DNA of 64,000 nt from the NCBI RefSeq assembly GCF_013409045.1, contig NZ_JACCBT010000001.1:4898001-4962000 (forward strand). Reading direction: 5' to 3'. Shown here piece after piece: positions 41,840 through 50,325 of the stretch. The stretch comes from Actinomadura citrea. Lineage in GTDB: Bacteria > Actinomycetota > Actinomycetes > Streptosporangiales > Streptosporangiaceae. The translations under genes were made by a program, and so were the position numbers. The notes beneath the pieces were generated by a model. It did not search any database and was not told the DNA's origin. It was given only the letters and a program-made list of their open reading frames with translations. Each line of letters starts with the position of its first letter. Within the stretch, counting starts at the first letter, position 1.

Positions 41840-41845
41840 GTCCGC

Positions 41846-42673
41846 TCATGAGCCGAAGACCTCGCGGAGGCGGCCGATCTGCTCGCGGCGCTCGGCGGCG
41901 CACTGCTCGTCGAGGGTGTTCTCCGCGGCCTGCCACAGCAGCCGCTTGGTCGCGGCGGCCGCACCCGGGTTCACCGCGAGCAGGGCGTCCGCCAGGTCGC
42001 GGACGGCTCCGTCGAGGCCGTCGCGCGGGACGACGGTCTCGGCGAGCCCGATCCGGGCCGCCTCGTCGGCGAGCACCGTCCGGGCGGTGAGGCACAGCTC
42101 CAGGGCGCGCCCGACCCCCACGATCTCGACCAGCGGCTTGGTGCCGGTCAGGTCCGGAACGAGCCCGAGCGCGGGCTCCTTCATGCAGAACCTGGCGTCC
42201 TCGGCGATCACGCGGATGTCGCAGGCCAGCGCGAGCTGGAAGCCGGCGCCGATGGCGTGGCCCTGCACCGCCGCGACGGAGACGATGTCGGGGCGCCGCA
42301 GCCAGGTGTAGCCCTCCTGCAGCTCGGCGATGAAGCGGTCGGTGCCCTCGGCGTCGGCGCCGTCGGTGAACCCCTCGCCGCCTCCGCCGCCGGAGAACAT
42401 GCCGAGGTCGATGCCCGCGGAGAACGAGGGTCCCTCCCCGCGCAGGACGACGACGCGCACGCCCGCGGGCAGGGAGCGCCCGATCGCGGCGAGCCCGCGC
42501 CAGGTCGCGAACGTCATGGCGTTGCGCCGCTCGGGCCGGTTCAGGGTGACGGTCGCGACCGCGCCGTCCACGTCCAGCCGCAGCCCCGCCTCGTCGAGGC
42601 CCGGCGGGACGGACCCCGCCGTCTCCGGCGCCGTGGCCGTTTCCGGCCTGCCGGCCGTGGTCGCGTCCCCCAT
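41846..42673 (-). CDS. Enoyl-CoA hydratase/isomerase (crotonase) family protein
   Basis: 275 residues from an ATG at 42673 with GGAGGGAAG upstream. Crotonase motifs are TLNRPERRNAMT, GPSFSAGIDLGMF and the oxyanion-hole block AVQGHAIGAGFQLALACDIRV. A Glu in CMKEPALGLVPDLTG lies where one catalytic Glu is found, but the second position reads Asp, so hydratase activity is less certain than for canonical members. A Gly-rich insertion (FSGGGGGEGF) follows the CoA loop. Acts on acyl-CoA in the cytoplasm, substrate unknown. Confidence 0.88.
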   Translation of the reverse strand: MGDATTAGRPETATAPETAGSVPPGLDEAGLRLDVDGAVATVTLNRPERRNAMTFATWRGLAAIGRSLPAGVRVVVLRGEGPSFSAGIDLGMFSGGGGGEGFTDGADAEGTDRFIAELQEGYTWLRRPDIVSVAAVQGHAIGAGFQLALACDIRVIAEDARFCMKEPALGLVPDLTGTKPLVEIVGVGRALELCLTARTVLADEAARIGLAETVVPRDGLDGAVRDLADALLAVNPGAAAATKRLLWQAAENTLDEQCAAERREQIGRLREVFGS

Positions 42674-42819
42674 GGGTCTTCCCTCCGATGAGCGTTCGGG
42701 TCCCGCCTCGCCGTCCACGAGGCGGGACCCGCAATCCTGTCCGCCGCCGCGACCGAACCTTACTCGGTCGGTCGCGGCGCCGGGTCAGGCGGTGCGCTCA
42801 TCCGGGGGCCGGTGTCCGG

Positions 42820-43032
42820 TCAGGACTTCTTGCCCCGGGTCGCGCCACCGCGACCGCGCAGGTTGACGCCGGACTCGGTCAGAATCCGGTGGATGAAACC
42901 GTACGAGCGGCCGGTGGCGGCTGCCAGGGCGCGGATGCTCTCGCCGGAGTCGTACCTCTTCTTCAGGTCCGACGCCAGCTTGTCGCGCTCGGCACCGGTC
43001 ACGCGGGTGCCCTTCTTCAGGGTCTCGGCCAC
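42820..43032 (-). CDS. Small HTH DNA-binding protein
   Basis: 70 residues from a GTG at 43032 with GGGAGG upstream; the open frame starts at 43080 but without a ribosome site. The helix-turn-helix is RYDSGESIRALAAATGRSYGFIHRIL (about residues 25-50), resembling resolvase/Hin-type recognition helices. The basic C-terminus (NLRGRGGATRGKKS) should bind DNA non-specifically. Proteins of this size are conserved in actinobacteria with no settled function. Possibly a nucleoid or gene regulator. Confidence 0.8.
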   Translation of the reverse strand: MAETLKKGTRVTGAERDKLASDLKKRYDSGESIRALAAATGRSYGFIHRILTESGVNLRGRGGATRGKKS

Positions 43033-43148
43033 GAGTACCTCCCGTAGTGATGTGGTGACCGCTGCGTTATCCCCCGCCATGATCAGTCATTCCCGCCGGT
43101 TCGGCTACCCACTCGGCCAGAAAAGATCTGCGGAAGTCACTCCGCAGG

Positions 43149-44747
43149 TCACGCGAGGGCCACCAGATCGGCAAACTCGTCACTCCAGATGTCTTCCACA
43201 CCATCCGGGAGCAAAATCACTCTTTCCGGTGCGAGCGCCTCCACCGCGCCCTCGTCGTGGGTCACCAGGACGATCGCTCCGGCGAACGTCCGCAGAGCCG
43301 CGAGGATCTCCTCGCGGCTCGCCGGATCGAGGTTGTTGGTGGGCTCGTCCAGAAGCAGCACGTTGGCGCTGGAGACCACGAGCATCGCCAGTGCCAGCCG
43401 GGTCTTCTCGCCGCCGGACAGCACCCCCGCGGGCTTGTCGACGTCGTCGCCGGAGAACAGGAACGAGCCGAGGATCTTGCGGACCTCGACCGGCGCCATG
43501 CCGGGGGCGGCGGACTGCATGTTCTCCAGGACGGACCGCTCGACCTCCAGCGTCTCGTGCTCCTGCGCGTAGTAGCCGATCCGCAGCCCGTGCCCGGCCA
43601 CGACCGACCCGGTGTCGGCCTTGTCGACCCCCGCCAGCAGCCGCAGGAGCGTCGTTTTCCCGGCGCCGTTCAGGCCCAGAATGACGACCCGGCTGCCGCG
43701 GTCGATGGCCAGGTCCACGTCGGTGAATATCTCCAAAGATCCGTACGATTTCGACAAACCCTCCGCGGTGAGGGGGGTTTTGCCACAAGGTGCCGGGTCC
43801 GGGAAGCGAATTTTGGCCACCTTGTCGGCCTGCCGCTCACCCTCGACGCCCGCCAGCAGCTGCCGGGCCCGCCGGTCCATCTGCTGGGCCGCCTTGGCCT
43901 TGGTGGCCTTGGCCCGCATCTTGTCGGCCTGCGACAGCAGCGTCGACGCCTGCCGCTGCGCGTTCGCCGACTCGCGCTTGCGGCGCCGCTCGTCGGTCTC
44001 CCGCTGGTCGAGGTACTTCTTCCAGCCGACGTTGTAGATGTCGATCACGCCGCGGTTGGCGTCCAGGTGGAACACCCGGTTGACCACCGCGTCCAGCAGC
44101 TCCACGTCGTGGCTGATGACGACGAGGCCGCCCTGGTGGCCTTTCAGGAAGTCGCGCAGCCAGACGACCGAGTCGGCGTCCAGGTGGTTGGTGGGCTCGT
44201 CCAGCAGCAGTGTGTCGGCGCCCGAGAACAGGATGCGGGCCAGCTCGACGCGCCGCCGCTGGCCGCCCGACAGCGTGCCGAGCGGCTGGGTCATCACCCG
44301 GTCCGGCAGGCCGAGGCTGGAGGCGATCGAGGCGGCCTCGGCCTCCGCGCTGTAGCCGCCGAGGACGTGCAGGCGCTCCTCCAGCCGCCCGTACCGGCGG
44401 ACGGCCTTGTCGCGCCCGGTGCCGGTCGCGGTCGCCATCGCCTCCTCGGCGGCGCGCAGCTCGCGGATCACCTCGTCCAGCCCGCGGGCGGACAGGATCC
44501 GGTCGCGGGCCAGCTCGTCCAGGTCGACGCCGCGGGGGTCCTGCGGCAGGTAGCCGATGGTCCCGGAGGACGTCACGGCGCCCTGCGCGGGCAGCGCCTC
44601 ACCCGCCAGGACCTTGGTGAGCGTGGTCTTGCCGGCGCCGTTGCGGCCGACGAAGCCGACCCGGTCGCCGGGGTTGACCCGGAAGCTGGCGGCCTCGATC
44701 AGCAGCCGGGACCCGGCGCGCAGCTCGATGTCTTTCGCGATGATCAC
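43149..44747 (-). CDS. ABC-F family ATPase (ribosome-associated)
   Basis: 532 residues from a GTG at 44747. Two nucleotide-binding domains with no TM helices: GRNGAGKTTL and LSGGQRRRVELARILFSGADTLLLDEPTNHLD in the first, GLNGAGKTTLL and LSGGEKTRLALAMLVVSSANVLLLDEPTNNLD in the second. They are joined by a basic linker rich in Lys, Arg and Gln (about 240-310), which in this family reaches into the ribosomal E/P site. It may act in translation or antibiotic protection; the subfamily cannot be resolved by eye. Confidence 0.92.
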   Translation of the reverse strand: MIIAKDIELRAGSRLLIEAASFRVNPGDRVGFVGRNGAGKTTLTKVLAGEALPAQGAVTSSGTIGYLPQDPRGVDLDELARDRILSARGLDEVIRELRAAEEAMATATGTGRDKAVRRYGRLEERLHVLGGYSAEAEAASIASSLGLPDRVMTQPLGTLSGGQRRRVELARILFSGADTLLLDEPTNHLDADSVVWLRDFLKGHQGGLVVISHDVELLDAVVNRVFHLDANRGVIDIYNVGWKKYLDQRETDERRRKRESANAQRQASTLLSQADKMRAKATKAKAAQQMDRRARQLLAGVEGERQADKVAKIRFPDPAPCGKTPLTAEGLSKSYGSLEIFTDVDLAIDRGSRVVILGLNGAGKTTLLRLLAGVDKADTGSVVAGHGLRIGYYAQEHETLEVERSVLENMQSAAPGMAPVEVRKILGSFLFSGDDVDKPAGVLSGGEKTRLALAMLVVSSANVLLLDEPTNNLDPASREEILAALRTFAGAIVLVTHDEGAVEALAPERVILLPDGVEDIWSDEFADLVALA

Positions 44748-45013
44748 AGTGACAGGGCTCCCCTGACGGACGGCTCGGTGGACAGGCACGAAGAAGCGCG
44801 CCGCGCGGTCCTGTGACCGGGGCGCGCTGGGCGGCCTGTCAGTTCGGGAGCGGAACCATTCGCCCAGTGTACGTGAAGCCGGACCGGCCGCGGCCATCGC
44901 GGAGCCCCCCGGATCCGATGTGTAGACGCGATGGGCGGGGCCAGGATGGGAGGTGGCGGCGTGCGGCGGACGACACCGGGGCCACGGTCCCCAGCAGAAG
45001 GAGTGTGAGTCGG

Positions 45014-45811
45014 ATGACCCACGTCACAGGCAACGCGCCGGACGGGACGCCCAACTGGCTGGACATCGGCGTCCCCGATCTCGACCGGGCCAGGACGTTC
45101 TACGGGACCCTCCTGGGCTGGCAGTTCCAGGACGCCGGACCGGAGGCGGGGCACTACAACATGTGCAACCTGCGCGGCGAGCCCGTCGCCGGGATGATGC
45201 AGAACCCCGAGGGCGAGCCGGACGTGTACTGGTGGAACGTCTACTTCGCCGCCGACGACTGCGACGGGCTCGCCAAGCGGGCCACCGACGCGGGCGGGGA
45301 GGTCGTCGTCCCGTCCATGGACGTGATGGACCTCGGCCGCATGGCGGTCCTGCGCGACCCGCAGGGAGCGCATTTCGGCCTGTGGCAGGGCCGCTCCCAC
45401 CCCGGCTCGCGGATCGTGAACGTCCCGGGCTCGTACGTGTGGAACGAGCTCGTCGCGCGCGACTCGGCCGCGGCCGGGGAGTTCTACAAGGCGGTGTTCG
45501 GCTACGAGCTGGAGCCGATGCCGGGCGACATGGACTACACCGTCCTGCGGCGGGCGGGCGACGGGCGCTACGTCGGCGGCATCCTCGGCGGATCCGGGAT
45601 CGTCCTCGGCGGCGGCGGCGACCCCGCCTCGTCCTGGACGACGTATTTCGCGGTCGACGACGCCGACGAGGCGGCCCGCAGGGTCCGCGCGGGCGGCGGC
45701 ACCGTCGACTCCGAGCCGCAGGACACCCCGTACGGGCGGTCGGCGACGGTCCGCGACCCCTTCGGGGTCCCGTTCCACGTGATGAAGCCCGCGCAGGAGC
45801 CGCAGTCCTGA
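45014..45811 (+). CDS. Two-domain VOC (glyoxalase/bleomycin-resistance fold) protein
   Basis: 265 residues from an ATG at 45014; AAGGAG lies 11 bases upstream, a long spacing. Domain 1 (about 10-125): NWLDIGVPDLDRARTFYGTLLGW ... LRDPQGAHFGLWQ. Domain 2 (about 140-260): VWNELVARDSAAAGEFYKAVFGYE ... VRDPFGVPFHVM. Each repeats the paired beta-alpha-beta units of the VOC fold. Such proteins range from lyases to binding/resistance proteins; no substrate is indicated. Confidence 0.85.
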   Translation: MTHVTGNAPDGTPNWLDIGVPDLDRARTFYGTLLGWQFQDAGPEAGHYNMCNLRGEPVAGMMQNPEGEPDVYWWNVYFAADDCDGLAKRATDAGGEVVVPSMDVMDLGRMAVLRDPQGAHFGLWQGRSHPGSRIVNVPGSYVWNELVARDSAAAGEFYKAVFGYELEPMPGDMDYTVLRRAGDGRYVGGILGGSGIVLGGGGDPASSWTTYFAVDDADEAARRVRAGGGTVDSEPQDTPYGRSATVRDPFGVPFHVMKPAQEPQS

Positions 45812-45820
45812 TCCGGTGGT

Positions 45821-45855
45821 CCCGGGGGCCGGACGTGCTCCGTCCGGCCCCCGGG
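45821..45855. terminator. Strong bidirectional hairpin
   Basis: CCCGGGGGCCGGAC (45821-45834) is perfectly complementary to GTCCGGCCCCCGGG (45842-45855), a 14-bp stem with a 7-base loop. It fills the gap between the VOC gene and the convergent AIM24 operon. Confidence 0.8.
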
Positions 45856-45856
45856 A

Positions 45857-46618
45857 TCAGCCCTGGCGTTCGGAGGCGAGCCGCTGCGTGATCGTGTGCT
45901 GGAGGCGCTGGAGGCCGGACGCGCCGACCAGCCCGATCTGGCCTTCGAGGTCGCGCAGCAGGACGTCCTCGTTCATCACGACCTCCGACGACTGCATCAT
46001 CACGGTGCCCTGGCCGGTGAAGTCGAACTGGTGCTCCTCGCCGGAGGAGCCGCCGATCCCGAAGATCATCCGGGCGGCGCCGAACGCGCCGCGCATGTAG
46101 GAGTGGTCGTAGTGGTGGCACGGCGACGGGCAGTCGGCCCAGCCGAGCAGCGCCTGCGGGTCGACGCGGATCGGCGGTTCGACGAAGTGCACGGGACCGT
46201 TGGAGGCGGCGACGAACCGGCCCGTGCCGATCAGGGTCAGGAACCCGGGGATGATCGACTGCTTCAGCTCCAGGCCCGGCTCGAAGGCGAGCAGGTTACC
46301 CGCCCGGACGGTGAGGTTGCCCTCCTCCAGGTCGAAGGAGTTGACGTCGAACCCGCGGTCGGCGAGGACGAGCTTGCCCTGCCCCTGCGCGACGATCCAG
46401 TCCTGCGCGTACAGCGGGGAGTTGAAGGTGTGCGCGACGAGGGAGTCCAGCGGGCCGGACGACAGCGCCTCGAACTTGATCTGCCCGTAGTAGGCGATCA
46501 TCTTGCCCTTCTGCGCGAACCACTGCCCCTTGAGGTCGACGCTGAAGGCGTAGGGGTTGACGTTGTCGTTGGACGGCAGCGTCGTGGGGTTCCAGGTCTG
46601 CGTCCCGAACGTGCTCAC
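45857..46618 (-). CDS. AIM24 family protein (third of three in operon)
   Basis: 253 residues from a GTG at 46618. The beta-rich AIM24 fold is marked by KGQWFAQKGKMIAYYG near the N-terminus, repeated GTGxFVAA / FTGQGTVMMQSS turns, and the 'HVDPQA'-type strand (RVDPQALLGW). It has an insertion with Cys and His (ADCPSPCHHYDHSY) absent from the other two copies. Bacterial AIM24 proteins have no firm function; the name comes from a yeast mitochondrial protein. It is the longest and most diverged paralogue. Overlapped by no neighbour; 2 bp after the second copy. Confidence 0.85.
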   Translation of the reverse strand: MSTFGTQTWNPTTLPSNDNVNPYAFSVDLKGQWFAQKGKMIAYYGQIKFEALSSGPLDSLVAHTFNSPLYAQDWIVAQGQGKLVLADRGFDVNSFDLEEGNLTVRAGNLLAFEPGLELKQSIIPGFLTLIGTGRFVAASNGPVHFVEPPIRVDPQALLGWADCPSPCHHYDHSYMRGAFGAARMIFGIGGSSGEEHQFDFTGQGTVMMQSSEVVMNEDVLLRDLEGQIGLVGASGLQRLQHTITQRLASERQG

Positions 46619-46620
46619 GG

Positions 46621-47274
46621 TCAGATCTTCCTCTCGCTGGCCTGGACGTAGACGACGCCGGAGCCGCTCAGCTCCAGCTGGAAGCCCTCGCCGGAGCCGC
46701 GTCCGATCAGGTCGCGCAGCCCCACCGCCGTGGTGAGCTTGTTCTGCACCTGGCCGCGGTGGGCCACGTACGCCTGCGGGTCGACGTGGACGGGACGCTG
46801 CGGGGTGATCGGCAGCTCCATCACGCCGCCGTGCGACAGCAGCGCGCACGCGCCGTGCCCGGTGAGCGTTGTGGTGAACAGGCCCTGCCCGGTGACCGCG
46901 CCGCGCACGATGCCGCGCACGCCGCCCTGCTCGCCCATGAACATGGTGCCGACCTGCAGGGTCGCGTCGTGCACCAGCAGCCGGTCGGCCTCGGCGTAGA
47001 GGGTGTCGGCGCCGTTCAGCTCGACGACGGACACGTGCAGCCCGCCGTGGCCGAACATGACGCTGCCCTGGCCGGTCACGTGCATCATCGCGCTGTGCTC
47101 GCCGGCGACGGCGCGCCCGAGCGTGCCGCCGATGCCCTGCCCGGCCGTGGCGGTCGGGGCGAACGACACCGGGCCGGTGTAGGCCAGCATGGCGCCGCGC
47201 TTGCTGTAGACCTCCTGCCCCGGTCCGATCGGGACCTGGAGCATCTTGGAGTTGATCGACTGGTAGCCGGGCAT
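46621..47274 (-). CDS. AIM24 family protein (second of three)
   Basis: 217 residues. Its ATG at 47274 shares a base with the stop of the first copy (TGATG). Recognisable blocks are SKMLQVPIGPGQEVYSKRGAMLAYTG, HVTGQGSVMFGHGG, GAVTGQGLFTTTLTGHG, and VHVDPQAYVAHRGQ. Soluble, no signal peptide. The tandem arrangement with the other two copies suggests the products assemble together. Function unknown. Confidence 0.85.
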   Translation of the reverse strand: MPGYQSINSKMLQVPIGPGQEVYSKRGAMLAYTGPVSFAPTATAGQGIGGTLGRAVAGEHSAMMHVTGQGSVMFGHGGLHVSVVELNGADTLYAEADRLLVHDATLQVGTMFMGEQGGVRGIVRGAVTGQGLFTTTLTGHGACALLSHGGVMELPITPQRPVHVDPQAYVAHRGQVQNKLTTAVGLRDLIGRGSGEGFQLELSGSGVVYVQASERKI

Positions 47275-47912
47275 CAGATCTCCAGAATCCCGCCGCGCTC
47301 GGCCGGCTGGACGTAGACCAGCCCGTGCCCCTGGTACCGGAACTGCACGCTCTCCCCCGATCCCTGACCGATCACCGTCCGCCAGTTCACGTCGGTGACC
47401 ACGTCCTGCTGAAGCTGCCCGTGGTGGCAGACGTAGGCGTGCGGGTCGACGCACAGCGGCGTCTGCGGCGTCACCTCCAGCGCGATGGCCGGTCCCTGCG
47501 ACAGGACCGCCACCGTCCCGTGCCCCTCGACCTTGGTGGTGGCGAGGCCCTGACCGGTGCCCATCCCCCGCAGCCCCACGAACTGCACGCCCGTGCTCAG
47601 GTTCCCGTCGAGCGCCAGCAGGCTCTCCGACTCCACGAACAGGGTGTCGCCGGTGAGCTGGACGAGCGTCACCTCCGTCGCCTCGCTCGCCAGGTAGACC
47701 GTCCCCTGCCCGGTGATCTCCATGAGGGTCATGCCCTCGCCGGCGATCCTGCGCTTGAGGGCGCCGCGCAGGCCCTCGCCGCCCGTCATGCCCTGCCGCT
47801 TGAACGCCATCTGGCCCTCGTAGGCCACCATCGAGCCGTTCAGCGCCCGGATCGTCTCGCCGCCGATGTCGACGGCGAGCATCTTCGAGCCGTTCATTCG
47901 AAATTGCGCCAC
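47274..47912 (-). CDS. AIM24 family protein (first of three)
   Basis: 212 residues from a GTG at 47912, which gives the family N-terminus VAQFRMNGSKMLAVD; an internal ATG at 47897 is less likely. Blocks: NGSMVAYEGQMAFKRQGM, EITGQGTVYLASEATEVTLVQL, TTKVEGHGTVAVLS, LCVDPHAYVCHHG and GHGLVYVQPAER. A TATCTT element eight bases before the GTG could be a -10 for a nearly leaderless mRNA. Heads the three-gene AIM24 operon. Cellular role unknown. Confidence 0.85.
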   Translation of the reverse strand: MAQFRMNGSKMLAVDIGGETIRALNGSMVAYEGQMAFKRQGMTGGEGLRGALKRRIAGEGMTLMEITGQGTVYLASEATEVTLVQLTGDTLFVESESLLALDGNLSTGVQFVGLRGMGTGQGLATTKVEGHGTVAVLSQGPAIALEVTPQTPLCVDPHAYVCHHGQLQQDVVTDVNWRTVIGQGSGESVQFRYQGHGLVYVQPAERGGILEI

Positions 47913-47979
47913 GAAGCGAGAAGATACAGCCCGGCGCGTTGCCGGTCCGCCCGGTGCGCCGATCGGGAAGGATGAGCAC

Positions 47980-48375
47980 ATGTGGATCGCTCCCGAACGC
48001 CGCAGTCTCAGCCGGTGGGCCGTCCCAGGGCTCGTCCTGGGCGCCGGTGTGGTGGTCGGGGCCGTGCTGGCCGCCGACGGGCGGTCCGGGACGGCCCTCA
48101 TCGCGCTGGCCTCGCTGGCCGGGTACGCGGCGTACCTCGCCTACCGCCGCAACGAGCCGGCGCTGCCGCTCAGTGAGGGTTTCGGGTCGGGCACCCGGGC
48201 CCGCGCGCACCTGCGGGCCGCCGCCATGACGGGCGACGTGCTGACCGTCGCGGTCGTCGGCGGCCTCGTGGTGCAGGCGCTGCGCGGCGCCGACATCACC
48301 GCCTACGTGTGGCTGGCGGCCGTCGCCGGCGTGACGTACCTGCTGTCGGCGATCGCCGGCGGCCGCGGGCTGTGA
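47980..48375 (+). CDS. Small integral membrane protein, unknown function
   Basis: 131 residues from an ATG at 47980 (GGGAAGGA upstream). Hydrophobic segments at about 13-30, 35-53, 80-98 and 105-125 suggest four TM helices with a basic YRRNE loop. No named family recognised. It is divergent from the AIM24 operon (67 bp between starts), so the two may be co-regulated. Confidence 0.7.
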   Translation: MWIAPERRSLSRWAVPGLVLGAGVVVGAVLAADGRSGTALIALASLAGYAAYLAYRRNEPALPLSEGFGSGTRARAHLRAAAMTGDVLTVAVVGGLVVQALRGADITAYVWLAAVAGVTYLLSAIAGGRGL

Positions 48376-48470
48376 CCGGCCGCCGTCCGGCCGGGTGAGC
48401 TGCGGGAATAGTGGGTTAACTTCTCCTGACAACTGCGGTTTCGCCGGCCTGCGGGCGGCATGATGCGCCT

Positions 48471-49610
48471 GTGTCCTCCACCGACACCCTCGACGCGCTC
48501 GTCCCGGCCCGGGCCGTGTTCCACCCCGTGGTCGACCTCGGCACGGGCGCCGTCGTCGCCGTGGAGGCGCACGCCGCCCCGTCCGGCCCGTCCGGCGGCC
48601 CGGTGCGGCCCGACCCGGCGTCCGGGGACGTGCGCCGCGCGGTCGCGGCGGCGCGCGCGGCCGCCGAGCTGGGCACCCCGCTGCCGCTGCAGATCGGGCT
48701 GCGCGCCGAGTCCCTCGCGAGCGGCGCCGACCTGCTCGGCGAGCTGCACCGCGGACTCGGGGAGACCGGACGGCGCCCGCAGGAGATCATCCTGTGCGTC
48801 GGCGGGGGCTTCCCGCCCGCGCGGCGCCCGGCCCTCGCCGCCGCGCTGTCGGCGCTGCGCCGCGCCGGGTACCTCGTCGGGCTGTCCGGCCTCGGCTCCG
48901 CCCACACCCCGCTCGACCTGTTGGTCGACGGCGCCTCCTACCTGCTCAAGCTCGATCCCGGGCTGGCCCGGACGGCGGCCGGCGATCCGCGCCGCGCGGC
49001 GCTCGTGGCGAGCCTCGTCGAGCTGGCGCACCGGCTGGAGACCCGCGTCCTCGCGCCGGGCATGACGACGCACGACCAGGTTCTGCACCTGCGCGAGACC
49101 GGCGTCCGGCTCGTCCAGGGACCCGCCCTCGCGCCGCCGGACTGGCGCCCGGGAATGCCGGTGAGCATCCCGGTCACCGGCGGGCGCGAGGCCCCGGCCC
49201 GGCCCGGCGCCGGTCTCGGGCCCCGGGTGTCGGAGTTCACCCTCCCCGCGGTGACGCTGCCGCGGACGGCGACCGCCGGCGAGGTGCTCACCGTGCTCAA
49301 CGCCGAGACCGGTGCCACCAGCGTCGTCCTGGTCGACGAGCGGCAGCGGCCGAGCTTCACCGTCGACCGGACGCGCTTCCTGCTCCAGCTGTCGGGCGCC
49401 TACGGGCACGCCCTGCACGCGCGCCGGCCCGCCGCCCGGCTCGCCGACCCGCCGCGGCCCGTCCCGCGCACCGTCCCGGCGATCGCCGCGCTGCGGGCCG
49501 CCGGCGCGGAGGACGAGCGCGTCTACGACGACCTGGTCGTGGTGGACGAGGTCGGCCGCTGCCTCGGCATCGTCCGGGTGGCCGACCTGATCCGGGCCAT
49601 GTCGCGCTGA
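48471..49610 (+). CDS. EAL-domain protein with degenerate active site and CBS-like C-terminus
   Basis: 379 residues from a GTG at 48471. Residues 10-240 follow the c-di-GMP phosphodiesterase (EAL) fold: FHPVVDLGTGAVVAVEAHA where EAL reads EAH, a helix LHRGLGETGRRPQEIILCV, and LVGLSGLGSAHTPLDLLVDGASYLLKLDPGL where the metal-binding DDFG motif reads SGLG. Most catalytic acids are missing, so hydrolysis is unlikely; it may bind c-di-GMP or a protein. The C-terminus (about 265-379) ends in VVVDEVGRCLGIVRVADLI, a CBS-like half. Confidence 0.75.
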   Translation: MSSTDTLDALVPARAVFHPVVDLGTGAVVAVEAHAAPSGPSGGPVRPDPASGDVRRAVAAARAAAELGTPLPLQIGLRAESLASGADLLGELHRGLGETGRRPQEIILCVGGGFPPARRPALAAALSALRRAGYLVGLSGLGSAHTPLDLLVDGASYLLKLDPGLARTAAGDPRRAALVASLVELAHRLETRVLAPGMTTHDQVLHLRETGVRLVQGPALAPPDWRPGMPVSIPVTGGREAPARPGAGLGPRVSEFTLPAVTLPRTATAGEVLTVLNAETGATSVVLVDERQRPSFTVDRTRFLLQLSGAYGHALHARRPAARLADPPRPVPRTVPAIAALRAAGAEDERVYDDLVVVDEVGRCLGIVRVADLIRAMSR

Positions 49611-49626
49611 GATCGCCGCTGCGGCC

Positions 49627-50325
49627 CTAGACCGTCCCGGATGATCCCTTATGCGGATCAAGGCCGGAGAGTCCCGTGGCGGCCGTCTCCTGCGCGAGAA
49701 TGGCCGCCTGGACGCGGCTGGCGAGCCCGAGCTTGCCGAGGATGCGGCTCACGTGCGTCTTGGTGGTCGTCTCGGCCATGGCGAGCCGGGACGCGATCTG
49801 CCCGTTCGACAGGCCCTCCCCGAGGCAGCCGAACACCTCGCGCTCGCGCGGCGTCAGCTCCGCCAGCCCCGGCACCTCCGCCGGGGCCGCCGGCCGGGCC
49901 GCGAAGGCGCCGATGAGCCGCCGGGTGACCTGGGGGGCGATGATGCCCTCGCCCGCCGCGACGGTCCGCACGGCCTCCACCAGCCTGTCGGCGTCGACGT
50001 CCTTGAGCAGGAACCCGGCGGCGCCCGCCCGCAGCGCCCCGAACACGTACTCGTCCATGTCGAACGTCGTCAGCACCAGGACGTCGGTGAACCCGGCGAT
50101 CCGCCGGGTGGCGGCGATCCCGTCCAGGCGGGGCATGCGGACGTCCATGAGCACCACGTCGGGCCGGAGCTCGCCGGCCAGTTCCACCGCGCGCGCCCCG
50201 TCGGCGGCCTCGCCGACCACCCGCACGTCCGGCGCGGCGCCGAGGATCAGCACCAGCCCGGCCCGCACCGCCGCCTGGTCGTCGGCGACCAGCACGTCGA
50301 TCACGCCGTCCCGCCCCGTGCTCAC
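49627..50325 (-). CDS. Two-component response regulator, NarL/LuxR type
   Basis: 232 residues from a GTG at 50325 that overlaps the kinase stop (GTGA). Receiver domain: acidic pair in VADDQ, phospho-acceptor Asp in VVLMDVRMPRLDG, Lys in GFLLKDVD. LuxR-type HTH near the C-terminus: LTPREREVFGCLGEGLSNGQIASRLAMAETTTKTHVSRILGKLGL. Alternative GTG at 50304. It should be phosphorylated by the coupled kinase and act as a transcription factor; targets unknown, the divergent membrane gene being the nearest candidate. Confidence 0.93.
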   Translation of the reverse strand: MSTGRDGVIDVLVADDQAAVRAGLVLILGAAPDVRVVGEAADGARAVELAGELRPDVVLMDVRMPRLDGIAATRRIAGFTDVLVLTTFDMDEYVFGALRAGAAGFLLKDVDADRLVEAVRTVAAGEGIIAPQVTRRLIGAFAARPAAPAEVPGLAELTPREREVFGCLGEGLSNGQIASRLAMAETTTKTHVSRILGKLGLASRVQAAILAQETAATGLSGLDPHKGSSGTV

